Below, in pieces: positions 43,046 to 52,980 of a DNA stretch of 64,000 bases (position 1 is its first letter; each line of letters opens with the position of its first letter). Below the pieces are notes generated by a model. It saw only the letters and a program-made list of their open reading frames with translations. It searched no databases and was not told the origin of the DNA. This DNA is from Chryseobacterium daecheongense (GTDB lineage Bacteria; Bacteroidota; Bacteroidia; Flavobacteriales; Weeksellaceae): NCBI GenBank assembly GCA_027920525.1, contig CP115858.1, positions 2,294,001-2,358,000 of the forward strand, given 5' to 3'. Position numbers and translations under genes: made by a program.

Positions 43046-43891
43046 ATGACACATTCATTTTTAATGATAGGTCAGTCTAATATGGCCGGACGTGGATTTC
43101 TAAAAGATGTTCCTCCAATCCTTGATGAAAAAATTAAAATGCTAAGAAATGGGAGGTGGCAAATGATGGCAGAACCTATCAATTTTGACAGACCAACTTC
43201 AGGAATCAGCCTGGCTACAACATTTGCTTCATCATGGCGGTTATTCCATAATCAGGAAGATGATATCGGATTGATTCCTTGTGCTGATGGCGGAACAAGC
43301 CTGGATGACTGGTCAGTGGAGGGAGCATTATTTCAAAATGCTATTTTTCAAGCTAAAGCGGCACAAAAAATCAGCACATTAAGTGGCATTCTTTGGCATC
43401 AGGGGGAAAGTGACAGTCATGGACAAAAATACAGGTCATATACCGAAAAATTAAGCCATATCATAAATACTTTGAGAGACGAGCTTAATACTCCGGAAAT
43501 TCCATTGATCGTTGGAGGATTAGGGAGCTTTTTAACGGAAGGTATGTATGGACAATACTTTAGTGAATACAGTAAAATTAATGAGGCTTTAGTTCAGTAT
43601 GCGAAAGATAACGAGCATGCCTATTTTGTATCTGCAGAAGGTTTAACAGGTAATCCGGACAATATCCACTTTGATGCTGTTTCTCAAAGAAAATTGGGCA
43701 TCAGATATTTTAAAGCCTTTCAGCAAAAAAACAATATTATAGGAATATTGTCTGATGAAGAGCAGATAATGAACAAGATTCACAATCGTCCATTAACAAA
43801 AAATGAAAAATACGAATTGCTTCAATATGATTTTGCGATGGGATTGGTGAGTGCGGATGAATTTCAGGTACAATTTGCCCAGCTTAAGTAA
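43046..43891 (+). CDS. SGNH/SASA-type carbohydrate esterase-like hydrolase
   Basis: The 281-residue protein has the SGNH blocks of the sialate O-acetylesterase-like family: MIGQSNMAGRG (nucleophile S11), CADGGTSLDDW, GILWHQGESDS and NIHFDAVSQRKLG (catalytic Asp/His region). There is no signal peptide, so it acts in the cytoplasm, probably removing acyl groups from sugars or small compounds. The last 50 residues form a separate helical tail. It is cotranscribed with the tetR gene. Confidence 0.85.
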   Translation: MTHSFLMIGQSNMAGRGFLKDVPPILDEKIKMLRNGRWQMMAEPINFDRPTSGISLATTFASSWRLFHNQEDDIGLIPCADGGTSLDDWSVEGALFQNAIFQAKAAQKISTLSGILWHQGESDSHGQKYRSYTEKLSHIINTLRDELNTPEIPLIVGGLGSFLTEGMYGQYFSEYSKINEALVQYAKDNEHAYFVSAEGLTGNPDNIHFDAVSQRKLGIRYFKAFQQKNNIIGILSDEEQIMNKIHNRPLTKNEKYELLQYDFAMGLVSADEFQVQFAQLK

Positions 43892-43917
43892 CATTACTTT
43901 TTAGCTATCATAAAAAT

Positions 43918-43942
43918 GGAACCGGTTTTTTAACCGGTTTTT
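43918..43942 (+). terminator. Terminator of the tetR operon
   Basis: The stem AACCGGTT / AACCGGTT with a 4-nt loop is followed by TTTTTC. Confidence 0.82.
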
Positions 43943-44029
43943 CAATTTGAAAAAATTCAATCAGTATTTTACTTATTTTTAGTGCTTAATTATACAGTAA
44001 AAAAACACCATAACAATAAAACAATAATT

Positions 44030-44533
44030 ATGAGCTTAAAAACATTAGTCACGAAAAGTGTTCAGTACAACAACTGGGTGGTGAACAAATATATTGACTG
44101 GCTTTCTACCAAATCGGATGAACAGCTTAATCAGGAAACGATTTCCAGTTTCCCTACCATCCTGAAGACCCTGCATCATATCTGGCAAACTCAGGAATAT
44201 TGGTGGAGCCATATCAATGAAAATAATGACTTTGATTTCGCTAAAATTTCCAACACCAATACTAAAGATGAAGTTTTCAGCGCAATCAAAAATAACTCTC
44301 AGAAACTTGTAGATTATGTAGAAAGCCTATCCGAAGAGGATTTAGCAAAAAATGTAAAAATAGAGTCTCAATGGTTTCAATGTGATTTCTCTAAATATGA
44401 GTATATCCAGCATGCAGTTATCCACGGAACTTACCATAGAGGACAGATTGTAACCATGGGAAGGAACATAGGGATCACAGACGCCCCCATGACAGATTAT
44501 AATTACTGGAATATTTATAAAGATCAGCAATAA
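44030..44533 (+). CDS. DinB-family protein
   Basis: DinB proteins are four-helix bundles holding a metal through three histidines; some transfer thiols such as bacillithiol. The 167-residue protein keeps the pattern: LKTLHHIWQTQEYWW in helix 2 and IHGTYHRGQI in helix 4. The ATG at 44030 is used, since an in-frame GTG at 43982 adds a non-family stretch. A second, divergent DinB-superfamily gene follows 28 bp later in the same orientation. Confidence 0.88.
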   Translation: MSLKTLVTKSVQYNNWVVNKYIDWLSTKSDEQLNQETISSFPTILKTLHHIWQTQEYWWSHINENNDFDFAKISNTNTKDEVFSAIKNNSQKLVDYVESLSEEDLAKNVKIESQWFQCDFSKYEYIQHAVIHGTYHRGQIVTMGRNIGITDAPMTDYNYWNIYKDQQ

Positions 44534-44561
44534 TTTCAACCTTAGCATATTTAAAATTATT

Positions 44562-45086
44562 ATGTCATTCAATTTAGATAAAGCAACAGAAATTCTTGAA
44601 CGTACCCCCGATGTTTTAACATCATTACTGGAGGGATTAAGTGATGAATGGATCTATACCAACGAAGGAGAAGAAACATGGAGCCCTTTTGATATAATCG
44701 GCCACTTGATCCACGGAGAAAAAACAGATTGGATGATCCGGGCAGAAATAACCCTATCTGACGGACCGGAGAAAACTTTTACTCCGTTTGACAGATTTGC
44801 ACAGTTTGAAGAGAGCAAAGGCAAAACACTATCCCAATTACTGACAGAGTTCCGTGATCTGAGAAAGAAAAACCTCATCATTTTACAATCTAAGAATATA
44901 ACTGATGAAGATCTTGACAAAACCGGAATTCACCCGGCATTTGGTGATACAACTTTAAGACAGCTGTTATCAACATGGGTTGCTCATGATCTTGGCCATA
45001 TTGCACAAATATCAAGGGTAATGGCAAAACAATACAAGTATGACGTTGGCCCATGGAGAAACTATCTGCCTATATTGGACCGGTAA
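44562..45086 (+). CDS. DinB_2-type metal-binding protein
   Basis: The 174-residue protein belongs to the DinB_2 branch: WSPFDIIGHLIHGEKTDW and TWVAHDLGHIAQISRVMAKQY supply the metal-binding histidines. It is only distantly related to the preceding DinB protein despite adjacency. The reaction is unknown; thiol-dependent detoxification is a family-based guess. Confidence 0.88.
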   Translation: MSFNLDKATEILERTPDVLTSLLEGLSDEWIYTNEGEETWSPFDIIGHLIHGEKTDWMIRAEITLSDGPEKTFTPFDRFAQFEESKGKTLSQLLTEFRDLRKKNLIILQSKNITDEDLDKTGIHPAFGDTTLRQLLSTWVAHDLGHIAQISRVMAKQYKYDVGPWRNYLPILDR

Positions 45087-45201
45087 TATCGGATAGTATT
45101 TGGAAATATATTACCATTAATAAACTGTCAATACATTACAATGGAAATCATCAGAAAGTTGTTGACTTCAAATAAAATTTATAAAATCACAAACCCATAA
45201 T

Positions 45202-45981
45202 ATGGAAAAATATGCATCATCATCGGATGGACAAAAAATTCATTACAAAGAAACAGGCACCGGAGATACAGCCTTAATCCTTGTTCACGGATGGCTGGGA
45301 AATGCGGAATGGTGGGAAAACCAGAAGGAATATTTTAAAAATAAATACCGTATTGTTCAGATGGACCTTGCAGGCCATGGAAAATCTGACAAATCCAGAA
45401 AAAACTGGTCGAGTGAGCAATATGCTGAAGATATTAAAGCCGTTGCCAGCCAGATCGATTCAAAAGACATTATACTAGTTGGCCACTCCATGTCGGGAGC
45501 CTATGTTCTGGAAGCTGCCCTGAAAATTCCCAATTTAAAGTCAGTGATTTTGGTAGATACCTTAAAAAATCTGGATGAAACTTTCCCAATGGAACAGGTG
45601 GAAGAGGTTTTATTTGTTCATTACCGGAATGATTTTAAAAATGCGGTCGAAAATATTCTTCCCCAATTCCTTTTTGTGGAAAAAACTCCGGAAACAGTAA
45701 AGGAAAGAGTACAAAAAGAATTCCTTCAGAATACGGGAGAGATGGCAATAGAACTGCTCATTCCCTTATACAAAACCGATTTCCGGAAAGCCGCATCGCA
45801 GATTAAAGTGCCCGTAAGAGCAATCAACTCAGATGCTTCACCTACAAATGCTGATGCCAACCGCCAATACTTACAGGATTTCGATTATGTAAATATAAGT
45901 GATGTAGGCCACTACCCTATGCTTGAAAAGCCTCAGGAATTTAATATACTCTTGGAAAATATATTGGAACAAACAAACTGA
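45202..45981 (+). CDS. Alpha/beta hydrolase
   Basis: The 259-residue cytoplasmic protein has the fold's oxyanion motif LVHGWLGNAEWW, the nucleophile elbow GHSMSG (S96), and a late His in DVGHYPMLEKP. The acid is likely the Asp in NSDASP. It resembles peroxidase- or esterase-type alpha/beta hydrolases. No signal peptide is present. Downstream lies a 13-bp perfect hairpin. Confidence 0.88.
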   Translation: MEKYASSSDGQKIHYKETGTGDTALILVHGWLGNAEWWENQKEYFKNKYRIVQMDLAGHGKSDKSRKNWSSEQYAEDIKAVASQIDSKDIILVGHSMSGAYVLEAALKIPNLKSVILVDTLKNLDETFPMEQVEEVLFVHYRNDFKNAVENILPQFLFVEKTPETVKERVQKEFLQNTGEMAIELLIPLYKTDFRKAASQIKVPVRAINSDASPTNADANRQYLQDFDYVNISDVGHYPMLEKPQEFNILLENILEQTN

Positions 45982-46010
45982 GCATCAAGATTAATACTAA
46001 AAGATCACTA

Positions 46011-46050
46011 ACAATCCATTCAAATAAAGTCTTGAATGGATTGTAATTTT
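46011..46050 (+). terminator. Terminator of the alpha/beta hydrolase gene
   Basis: The 13-bp perfect stem ACAATCCATTCAA / TTGAATGGATTGT has an 8-nt loop and a modest tail AATTTTA. Confidence 0.7.
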
Positions 46051-46219
46051 AGAGCACAGACGAGCTACAGAAAACAAGTTCTACCCTATGAAATACCATT
46101 TTTATAGCATTCTTTAATTAACAATCGAAAAGTAGTAGCATTCCCTTATAGGATGATCTGGCTTAAAAAAATACCTTTTCCATTCAAAAAGACCGATTTA
46201 TACAATTTTCAATGTCCTC

Positions 46220-46241
46220 TATGAAATAATTTTGTTTCATA
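46220..46241 (+). promoter_or_regulatory. -7 box inside a palindrome
   Basis: TATGAAA (46220-46226) and TTTCATA (46235-46241) flank TAATTTTG (46227-46234), an exact TAnnTTTG match, 23 bp before the next ATG. The palindrome would hide the promoter if bound. Confidence 0.45.
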
Positions 46242-46256
46242 ATACCATACTTTATT

Positions 46257-46721
46257 ATGAAACTTTTTATTTTATATCTCTACATCATAATCGGAAGCGG
46301 AATATTATTTGTCAACCTTTACAATTCCATTGTCGATGCCCCGAACTGGGGTAGAAACATTCCCGATTCCCTTGAAACGGCAAAAAATTATTTTCAGCAG
46401 AAAACACCGGCAGACTTCTTTAAAATAACAGGACCTCTCCACCACCTCATCGGATTAGCGGTGATCATTTTTTTGTGGAATCCATATCCTCAGACCCGGG
46501 GGTATATAATTTCGGCATTCATCCTTTTTGTTCTTGCTGATGTATTTACAGTACTGTATTTCTTTCCTAGAAATGATATTCTTTTCGGACAAAAACCCGT
46601 CGATCCCAAAATTGCTTTGCAAACGTGGAAAGAATGGAGCCACATGAATTGGATCCGTTCATTGATACTTCTTTCCGGAGTTGTAATTTCGTGCATTTCT
46701 CTATATAAAATATACCGGTAA
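46257..46721 (+). CDS. Hypothetical four-helix membrane protein
   Basis: The 154-residue protein has four membrane segments (about 2-22, 57-75, 83-102 and 130-150) and the conserved-looking NSIVDAPNWGRNIPDSL and TWKEWSHMNWIRSL stretches. It is similar in plan to DUF1772-type proteins, without certainty. The start is placed after a palindrome-embedded -7 box. Function unknown. Confidence 0.75.
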   Translation: MKLFILYLYIIIGSGILFVNLYNSIVDAPNWGRNIPDSLETAKNYFQQKTPADFFKITGPLHHLIGLAVIIFLWNPYPQTRGYIISAFILFVLADVFTVLYFFPRNDILFGQKPVDPKIALQTWKEWSHMNWIRSLILLSGVVISCISLYKIYR

Positions 46722-46865
46722 AACATCCTGATATCCTTAATTAATTTCAAAAATCATTTCTCATTTCAAAAAACTTCCCGAAATTAGCAGCCTGTGCGTT
46801 AAATACTAATTAATGAATTAAAAAAACAAGTAAACAAGACATACAGTAAAACTTAGCATAAGTTT

Positions 46866-46985
46866 TCTTCGGGGCAGGGTGAAATTCCCTACCGGCGGTT
46901 ATAGTCCGCGACTCCTTTTTCATTAAAGGACTGATTTGGTGAAATTCCAAAACCGACAGTTAAAGTCTGGATGGGAGAAGAAAAT
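46866..46985 (+). ncRNA. FMN riboswitch (RFN element)
   Basis: The conserved blocks are present in order: CGGGGCAGGGTGAAATTCCC, ACCGGCGG, AGTCCGCGA, then GGTGAAATTCC, ACCGACAG, AGTCTGGATGGGAGA. FMN binding should lower expression of ribB, whose ATG lies about 90 nt downstream. The 140 bp before it, back to the preceding gene, hold no gene. Confidence 0.97.
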
Positions 46986-47033
46986 GAAACGATCAATAAG
47001 CTTGCCTTATGGACTTATTGGTGCGTATTTCAT
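46984..47033 (+). promoter_or_regulatory. Expression platform of the FMN riboswitch
   Basis: ATGAAA (46984-46989)/TTTCAT (47028-47033) and AATAAG/CTTATT (46995-47000, 47014-47019) form a two-part hairpin directly after the aptamer. No T-run follows, so control may be by translation or an atypical terminator. Confidence 0.5.
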
Positions 47034-47076
47034 TTCCATGTACCGAAGTGTATTTTAACTTTTAAAGTAAAATAAC

Positions 47077-47724
47077 ATGGAAAAATTATTAGAAAAATTC
47101 GGAGTTTCCTCCAGAGAACGTGTAGAAAATGCACTTTTAAAATTACAACAGGGCAAAGGCATCCTTCTTGTGGATGACGAGAATCGCGAAAACGAAGGCG
47201 ATATCATCTTCCCTGCCTCTACCATTACAGAACAGGATATGGCACTTTTGATCCGCGAATGCAGCGGCATTGTTTGTTTATGCATTTCGGAAGAAAAAAG
47301 CAAGCATCTTAATCTGCGCCCGATGGTAGAGACCAACAACAGTAAAAATCAAACCGCATTTACCATTTCCATTGAAGCAAAAGAAGGAGTGGAATCCGGT
47401 GTTTCTGCAAAGGATCGGGTAACCACGATCAGAACTGCCATAGCAGAAAATGCTTTGGCGGACCATATTGCAAGCCCGGGACACGTCTTTCCTCTTGTTG
47501 CCAAAAAAGGAGGCGTCTTTGAAAGAAGGGGTCATACGGAAGGAAGTGTTGATCTGGTAAAGATGGCAAATCTTGGGGATGATGCGGTTCTTTGTGAACT
47601 CACCAATGAAGACGGCTCTATGGCAAGACTACCCGAAATTGTAGATTTCGCGGAAAAAAAAGGAATGAGTGTAGTCACTATTGAAGACATTCATGCTTAT
47701 CGCAGAATGATCGCGCAAAATTAA
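47077..47724 (+). CDS. ribB: 3,4-dihydroxy-2-butanone 4-phosphate synthase
   Basis: RibB converts ribulose 5-phosphate to the four-carbon unit of riboflavin and formate. The 215-residue protein has the signature [18 protein letters not shown] near the N-terminus, [15 protein letters not shown], and [26 protein letters not shown]. It is a stand-alone RibB without a GTP cyclohydrolase II domain. It is controlled by the upstream FMN riboswitch and ends at a strong terminator. Confidence 0.96.
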   Translation: MEKLLEKFGVSSRERVENALLKLQQGKGILLVDDENRENEGDIIFPASTITEQDMALLIRECSGIVCLCISEEKSKHLNLRPMVETNNSKNQTAFTISIEAKEGVESGVSAKDRVTTIRTAIAENALADHIASPGHVFPLVAKKGGVFERRGHTEGSVDLVKMANLGDDAVLCELTNEDGSMARLPEIVDFAEKKGMSVVTIEDIHAYRRMIAQN

Positions 47725-47749
47725 AACAGAAAATATTTAACGTACAGAA

Positions 47750-47778
47750 AACAGCTCCGGATTCTCCGGAGCTGTTCT
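47750..47778 (+). terminator. ribB terminator
   Basis: The 10-12 bp stem AACAGCTCCGGA / TCCGGAGCTGTT with a 3-nt loop is followed by TTCTTATG; strong stem, short T-tract. Confidence 0.78.
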
Positions 47779-47798
47779 TATGATAAAAATATGCATGA

Positions 47799-49886
47799 TT
47801 AAAAAGTAGCCGCAGGAGCTGTAGAATTATTAAGTTTTTTCTGCATATCCGTTTTCTTTCCTTTTGAGAAATCATAGCTGAAGCCCAGAACAAACATCGA
47901 CTTATTATTCATAATCTGGCTGTTCCGTGAATAGTTGACCACGCTTTCAGGAAGGCTTTTTGTCTTGTATTCCGAAGGCATTCCTATCCAGTACAATCCT
48001 GTAGAGAATGTCCAGTCTCTGTGTTTATAATTGACGAAAACATGATTCGCATTCTCATTGGTATTGAGAAATGCACCACTAAGTAAATACACAGGAATAT
48101 TGACCTGATATTGTAGTGAGAATGATTTGTACTCCGAAGATAATTCCAGATTATTGGCGATATAATTATTTTTGATCAATGCGCCCTTGCTCGTTCTTAC
48201 GGTTTCAGATGAAGGAGCAACCATAGCTTTGATCACAAGAAGATTATTCCCAAAAGGCTTATAGGACCCCGTAAGCTGTAGTCCATACTGTTTCGAGCTT
48301 TTTGCATTTTCGTAGGTAAGGGCATACCCTCCAAAAGTATCGTCCATCACATAAAACTGGTTGATCGTACGACGGGTATCTGAATAAAATAAATTAGCAT
48401 TAAAATCAAAATACTTATTGTTCAGTGAATAGATCAGGTTATTTCCCCATGTCAGCTGTGACTTAAGAAATGGATTTCCTTTTTGCACAATATTCGGTGC
48501 CATCTGAACCACATTACTACTCAATGCAGCACTCCATGGACTCTTTGGTTTATAGCTGCTTGTAAAACGAAGACTCTGATTTCCTTTCAGCTGATATCCT
48601 AAAATAACTTTTGGAGTAATAGACCATTCATCAAAAGTAGTTTCAGCACTTTTATTATGAATGTTGGTAAGACCTGCACCAACACGGTACGTAAACTTTT
48701 CAATTTTACCGGAAAATTCTGTGTAGAAATATTGCTCTAAATAATTCACTTTGTACTGTGAAAATCCTGCAAGGTTTTGGAGATCATTGGAGATAGAAGT
48801 GTTCGAGATACGATACCCTGAAGAAAGTTTTCCACCTTCAAAATCATGAGTATGAGCAATCTCTCCAACAAAACCCGTCTGTTTAGCTGTAAGATTCATA
48901 TCATTATCAAAAACTGAATTCCCTGAAGAGGTGATCCATTCTTTTGTAAATTCTGAAGTATCTGTGGTAAAATGGGAACCCACGACATTCAAACTTAATT
49001 CATCTTTTTTACTCAGTTTTTTTGAAAAGTAAAGATCAAGTGTCGGTGTTACGTAATCCGTCCCTCCCCTTTTCATCATGGTATGCCCTTCCGTAACATC
49101 ATCTTTTGTGAAAGTACTTTCTCCCTTACCATTTACAAAAGTATGAAGGATATCCATATTCAGTTTTGCCTGAAATGAATAATTATCAGGCACCATACGG
49201 GTATACCTTAAAGCAATATTTTGAGAGGTATATCCAAAATGATCTTTCTTCTTTTCATCGGAAAGATAATGTGAATTATCAAGCTGATAGTCATAGATAC
49301 TGCGTACTCTCCGGTTGTCATAATCTCTTAAATTCATGGAATATTCCAAACCGAAATTATTTTTACCTTTTGTAAAATTGGCATATGCTGATCCATTTAC
49401 GAATCCTGTATTCAATGCGGTCATTACATCGGTTCCAAAAACATATCCTGTCTCTGTAGACCGGGTAATCACATTAATAACCGTATCCGCTCTTGTTGCC
49501 CACCTTGCGGGTGGAATATCATAGTATTCAACTTTTACTACTTCACTGGGTGCTATACTCCGGATCTGCATATCCGTAGCTTCAATTCCATTAATAAGAA
49601 ATAAAGAAGTTCCTCCTTTCGTACTTTTCAAAGTATTCGAAACAGGATCCAACTGTAATTCCGGTAATGTCTTTAATAGGTCCTTTGCGTAACGGGCCTT
49701 TTCTAACGCTGCTTTATCAAAAGTATATACTGCTTTGTCTGCAAACTGTTTTTTACGTTGGGACTTTATAATCACCTCCTGGATTTCTGCCGTCTTTGTT
49801 TGATCAATAGTATCGCTTTTGATGTTTTCCTGCGAAAACACAAAAACTCCACAAAGAAAAAGGGCGGCACATACTGTTTTTTTCAT
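47799..49886 (-). CDS. TonB-dependent-receptor-like outer-membrane beta-barrel protein
   Basis: The 695-residue protein has a signal peptide (MKKTVCAALFLCGVFVFS) and a TonB-box-like EIQEVIIKSQ. A plug domain (LLKTLPELQLDPVSNTLKSTKGGTSLFLING, VINVITRSTETGY) is followed by a long barrel of aromatic strands, of the OMP_b-brl_3 type. The usual N-terminal carboxypeptidase-like domain is absent. It converges with ribB and is divergent from the DUF3575 gene. No linked periplasmic partner reveals the substrate. Confidence 0.88.
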   Translation of the reverse strand: MKKTVCAALFLCGVFVFSQENIKSDTIDQTKTAEIQEVIIKSQRKKQFADKAVYTFDKAALEKARYAKDLLKTLPELQLDPVSNTLKSTKGGTSLFLINGIEATDMQIRSIAPSEVVKVEYYDIPPARWATRADTVINVITRSTETGYVFGTDVMTALNTGFVNGSAYANFTKGKNNFGLEYSMNLRDYDNRRVRSIYDYQLDNSHYLSDEKKKDHFGYTSQNIALRYTRMVPDNYSFQAKLNMDILHTFVNGKGESTFTKDDVTEGHTMMKRGGTDYVTPTLDLYFSKKLSKKDELSLNVVGSHFTTDTSEFTKEWITSSGNSVFDNDMNLTAKQTGFVGEIAHTHDFEGGKLSSGYRISNTSISNDLQNLAGFSQYKVNYLEQYFYTEFSGKIEKFTYRVGAGLTNIHNKSAETTFDEWSITPKVILGYQLKGNQSLRFTSSYKPKSPWSAALSSNVVQMAPNIVQKGNPFLKSQLTWGNNLIYSLNNKYFDFNANLFYSDTRRTINQFYVMDDTFGGYALTYENAKSSKQYGLQLTGSYKPFGNNLLVIKAMVAPSSETVRTSKGALIKNNYIANNLELSSEYKSFSLQYQVNIPVYLLSGAFLNTNENANHVFVNYKHRDWTFSTGLYWIGMPSEYKTKSLPESVVNYSRNSQIMNNKSMFVLGFSYDFSKGKKTDMQKKLNNSTAPAATF

Positions 49887-50080
49887 GTCAGAAATTGAAT
49901 AATATAAAATAGGACAAGCAGAATCTGATATGTATTACATGGTATACGGATTCAAGTCATCAATAAATTCCTAACTAACTTTATATAAATAGTTTATTTT
50001 TCATTTAATTATTCATTTCTATACACTATTGCCCATTTTTTGCTGCTATTATTATAAACTCCATTATTAAATTTAGAATC

Positions 50081-50833
50081 ATGAAAAAATATCTCCTGTT
50101 TATCCTCCCTTTTCTTTTTTCGAAAGTCTGTTCACAGGAGGTCACTCCTGTTTCTGCAGAAAAAATGAATATCATTAAAACCAATGTCACAGCATATGCA
50201 TTCAGGAACATTAATTTGTCATATGAAAGAGCCTTCAATCAGTGGTTCTCTGTGAATGTAGGATTTGGAACAATGCCTGAAGGAAAGGTTCCGTTCATTA
50301 ATGCATTTTTAAAAGATAAAGATGAAGAGCGGTTTCAGAATTTAAGGATTAAAGCAACTAATTTTACTGTCGAACCTCGTTTCTATTTAGGAGCAGGATA
50401 CGGAAAAGGCTTTTACGTAGCCCCGTATTACAGATATTCAAAAGTAAGTTCTAATACTTTTGATTTCTATTATGATTTTAAACCCACCAATGGAGTTACT
50501 TATCAGATTCCATTGAAAGGATCAGGAGATACCAATGGTAATAGTGGTGGATTAATGGTCGGGGTACAATTCTTTCTTACCAAAAGCCAAAATCTTGTTT
50601 TAGATCTCTGGATTGCCGGTGCACATTATGGTAGTGGAAAAGGTGACTTTACGCTGACAAGTGATTATCCGCTGACCCCTGAAATGCAACAACAGCTAAA
50701 AAAAGAGATCGAAAATCTGGACATCCCGTTTGTAAAATATACCGTAGAAACCAATCCCAATGGAGCCCGGATAAAAGTAGATGGTCCCTGGGCAGGCTTC
50801 AGAAGCGGATTATCATTAGGATATCGTTTTTAA
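50081..50833 (+). CDS. DUF3575-type outer-membrane protein
   Basis: The 250-residue protein has a signal peptide (MKKYLLFILPFLFSKVCSQ) and a beta-barrel pattern beginning NIIKTNVTAYAFRNINLSYERAFNQWFSVNVGFG, with EPRFYLGAGYG and a terminal GFRSGLSLGYRF strand that ends in Phe as outer-membrane barrels do. The assignment to DUF3575 rests on the first 40 mature residues. Function unknown. Confidence 0.77.
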   Translation: MKKYLLFILPFLFSKVCSQEVTPVSAEKMNIIKTNVTAYAFRNINLSYERAFNQWFSVNVGFGTMPEGKVPFINAFLKDKDEERFQNLRIKATNFTVEPRFYLGAGYGKGFYVAPYYRYSKVSSNTFDFYYDFKPTNGVTYQIPLKGSGDTNGNSGGLMVGVQFFLTKSQNLVLDLWIAGAHYGSGKGDFTLTSDYPLTPEMQQQLKKEIENLDIPFVKYTVETNPNGARIKVDGPWAGFRSGLSLGYRF

Positions 50834-50865
50834 AACCTGGATACATAAAAAATTATTGATCAGGT

Positions 50866-50894
50866 AGTGTTCTGGAAATTAGAACACTTTTTTT
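50866..50894 (+). terminator. Terminator of the DUF3575 gene
   Basis: The stem AGTGTTCT / AGAACACT with a 7-nt loop is followed by seven T. Confidence 0.9.
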
Positions 50895-50935
50895 ATATCT
50901 TTAAGCCCTAATAATGTATTTCGGATTATAATTTT

Positions 50936-51613
50936 ATGAAAATCCTTATCATCGAAGACCATAAAGATCTTGCTTCCAACATCACAGATTATCTTAAAAA
51001 AGAAGACTATGTTTGTGAAGTGGCGACTAATGCAAAAGAAGCTTTAGAAAAAATTGAGCTTTTCGAATATGATTGCATCCTACTTGATCTGATGCTTCCG
51101 GATGGAAATGGATTGGAAATACTGAAACATATTAAAAATGATGCTCCGGAATCCAGCATCATCATTGTATCCGCCAAAGACTCCCTGGATACCAAACTGA
51201 CAGGTTTGGACGAAGGAGCCGATGATTATATGACCAAACCTTTCTCATTACCGGAACTGCATTCCAGAATAAAAGCCGTGCTCAGGAGAAAAACACCGGA
51301 AACCAACCGCATCTTAAGTTTCAATGAATTTACTATCGATCTGGAATCAAAAGAGTGTAAAGTGAATGAGCGACTACTGAATCTCACCAAAAAAGAACTC
51401 AACCTACTGATCTATTTTATTAATAATCAAAACAGAATGCTTTCCAAACAGGCTATAGCAAGTCACCTGTGGGGAGATTATACTTATAGTGTGGATAATA
51501 TAGATTTTGTATACCAGCATTTGAAAAATCTGCGAAAAAAGATTATTGACGGAGGAGGCAAAGATTATCTGCAGACTGTTTATGGGTTGGGTTATAAATG
51601 GATTGATAAATGA
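50936..51613 (+). CDS. OmpR-family response regulator
   Basis: The 225-residue protein has a receiver domain (acidic E7/D8, phospho-acceptor D51 in CILLDLMLPDG, K101 in MTKPF) and a winged-helix DNA-binding domain with LTKKELNLLIYFINNQNRMLSKQAI and VYGLGYKW. It overlaps the kinase gene by 4 bp (ATGA). Tandem 11-bp repeats before the downstream porin gene are probable binding sites. Confidence 0.95.
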   Translation: MKILIIEDHKDLASNITDYLKKEDYVCEVATNAKEALEKIELFEYDCILLDLMLPDGNGLEILKHIKNDAPESSIIIVSAKDSLDTKLTGLDEGADDYMTKPFSLPELHSRIKAVLRRKTPETNRILSFNEFTIDLESKECKVNERLLNLTKKELNLLIYFINNQNRMLSKQAIASHLWGDYTYSVDNIDFVYQHLKNLRKKIIDGGGKDYLQTVYGLGYKWIDK

Positions 51614-52878
51614 ATTTAAGCTTTCGTTTTGCCAGAGCATTTACTATCCTGGTTTTCTTTGTCCTTACCACAGGTTTTACGATTTTGTATTTTGCCTTTG
51701 AAAGGGCAACGATGCGTTCAGCGATCCTCAAACTTGAAGATCTTAATGCTTATGTGGCCAATAAGTTGGCACAAGATTCCACATACGATTATCTTACCAT
51801 ACACCACAGACAAACCCAGGTTAAGCTTCTACCGTCCGATTACAAGAATACCAAAGAAAAAATTATTGAAGAAAAGTACATCTGGAATAAAAGTGTACAG
51901 TCTTACATCAATAAAATTACCGTTATAACCTACCCTGTCATTCATAAAAAAAGATATGCCATAACCAGCGTAAGATACATCACCATCATTGAAAACCATT
52001 TTCTGATAAGCATTATTATGGTGGTTGCCTGGATCATGGTGTTTCTTATTATTCTTACGATCATTGTTGGGGTCCTGGTTTCAAAGAAGATTCTTGAACC
52101 TTTCTATCATGCCATAGAAGAGATCAAAAAATTCAGTCTTAAGAATAACAGGCCTATGAGCCTTATGAAAACAGAGACCGAAGAATTTAAATCCTTAAAC
52201 AGGTTTTTGCTAAAAATGTCCGAGAGTTCAAAAAAGGACTATCATTTATTAGAAGAACTTTCGGAAAACACTTCCCACGAGCTCCAAACTCCACTGGCTT
52301 CCATTAAAGGAAAGATCGAGTTACTGATGGATAGCGATCTCTCAGAAAAGCAACTGCTTACTCTTTCATCAATGAACGATGAACTGGACAGGCTCTCTTC
52401 TATTAATCAATCCCTTATTCTATTAGCTAAGCTGGAGCATTTTGAAAAAAGCGAATCGAATCATATCAACTTTTCAGAACTGCTTAGTGAACGACTTCAG
52501 TATTTCGAGGATATCTTTGAAATTCAGAACCTATCATTAACCAGGAATATCCGGGAAGAGGTTTACCTTAATTTTGATGAGAACCTGGCTATTATTGTGA
52601 TCAATAACCTCATCAATAACGCAAAAAGGCATAATATCGAAAATGGAAAGATCACGGTAACCCTTACAGAAGATTATTTTGAGATCTCCAATACAGGAAA
52701 TCCTCCAACTATTCCTACAGAAGAATTGTTCAAAAGATTCAAGCGCGGAAACCCTGATCAAAACTCAATTGGGATCGGTTTGGCACTCGTGAAGAAGATT
52801 TTGGAGATTTATGATACTGAAATTACTTATCATTTTGAAAACAATTTTCATACTTTAAAGATCAATTTCATAAAATAA
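51610..52878 (+). CDS. Sensor histidine kinase
   Basis: The 422-residue membrane kinase has two transmembrane segments (about 9-29 and 134-157) around a small periplasmic domain of about 100 residues. A HAMP-like linker leads to the H-box ENTSHELQTPLASIKGKIELL (H223), and the ATPase domain has IVINNLINNAKRHN and GIGLALVKKIL. It is translationally coupled to the response regulator and followed by a porin and a carboxylate permease, whose expression it probably governs. Confidence 0.94.
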   Translation: MNLSFRFARAFTILVFFVLTTGFTILYFAFERATMRSAILKLEDLNAYVANKLAQDSTYDYLTIHHRQTQVKLLPSDYKNTKEKIIEEKYIWNKSVQSYINKITVITYPVIHKKRYAITSVRYITIIENHFLISIIMVVAWIMVFLIILTIIVGVLVSKKILEPFYHAIEEIKKFSLKNNRPMSLMKTETEEFKSLNRFLLKMSESSKKDYHLLEELSENTSHELQTPLASIKGKIELLMDSDLSEKQLLTLSSMNDELDRLSSINQSLILLAKLEHFEKSESNHINFSELLSERLQYFEDIFEIQNLSLTRNIREEVYLNFDENLAIIVINNLINNAKRHNIENGKITVTLTEDYFEISNTGNPPTIPTEELFKRFKRGNPDQNSIGIGLALVKKILEIYDTEITYHFENNFHTLKINFIK

Positions 52879-52923
52879 AAGATTGGAATTCAAAAACATA
52901 ACAACAAATATTCAATTCTGATC

Positions 52924-52945
52924 AAAACTTCAGAAAAACTTCAGA
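52924..52945 (+). promoter_or_regulatory. Tandem 11-bp direct repeat, probable response-regulator site
   Basis: AAAACTTCAGA occurs twice without a gap, about 35 bp before the porin ATG. Head-to-tail 11-bp repeats are the classical binding pattern of OmpR/PhoB-type regulators. A poor -7-like TATGTATTG lies just downstream, consistent with an activated promoter. Confidence 0.65.
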
Positions 52946-52980
52946 ATTTATGTATTGTTTAGGTGCAAATAATAGCATCA

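Noticed and set aside
46455..46750. Minus-strand frames opposite the 154-aa membrane protein
   Set aside because: They are antisense shadows of a well-supported membrane protein and show no family features.
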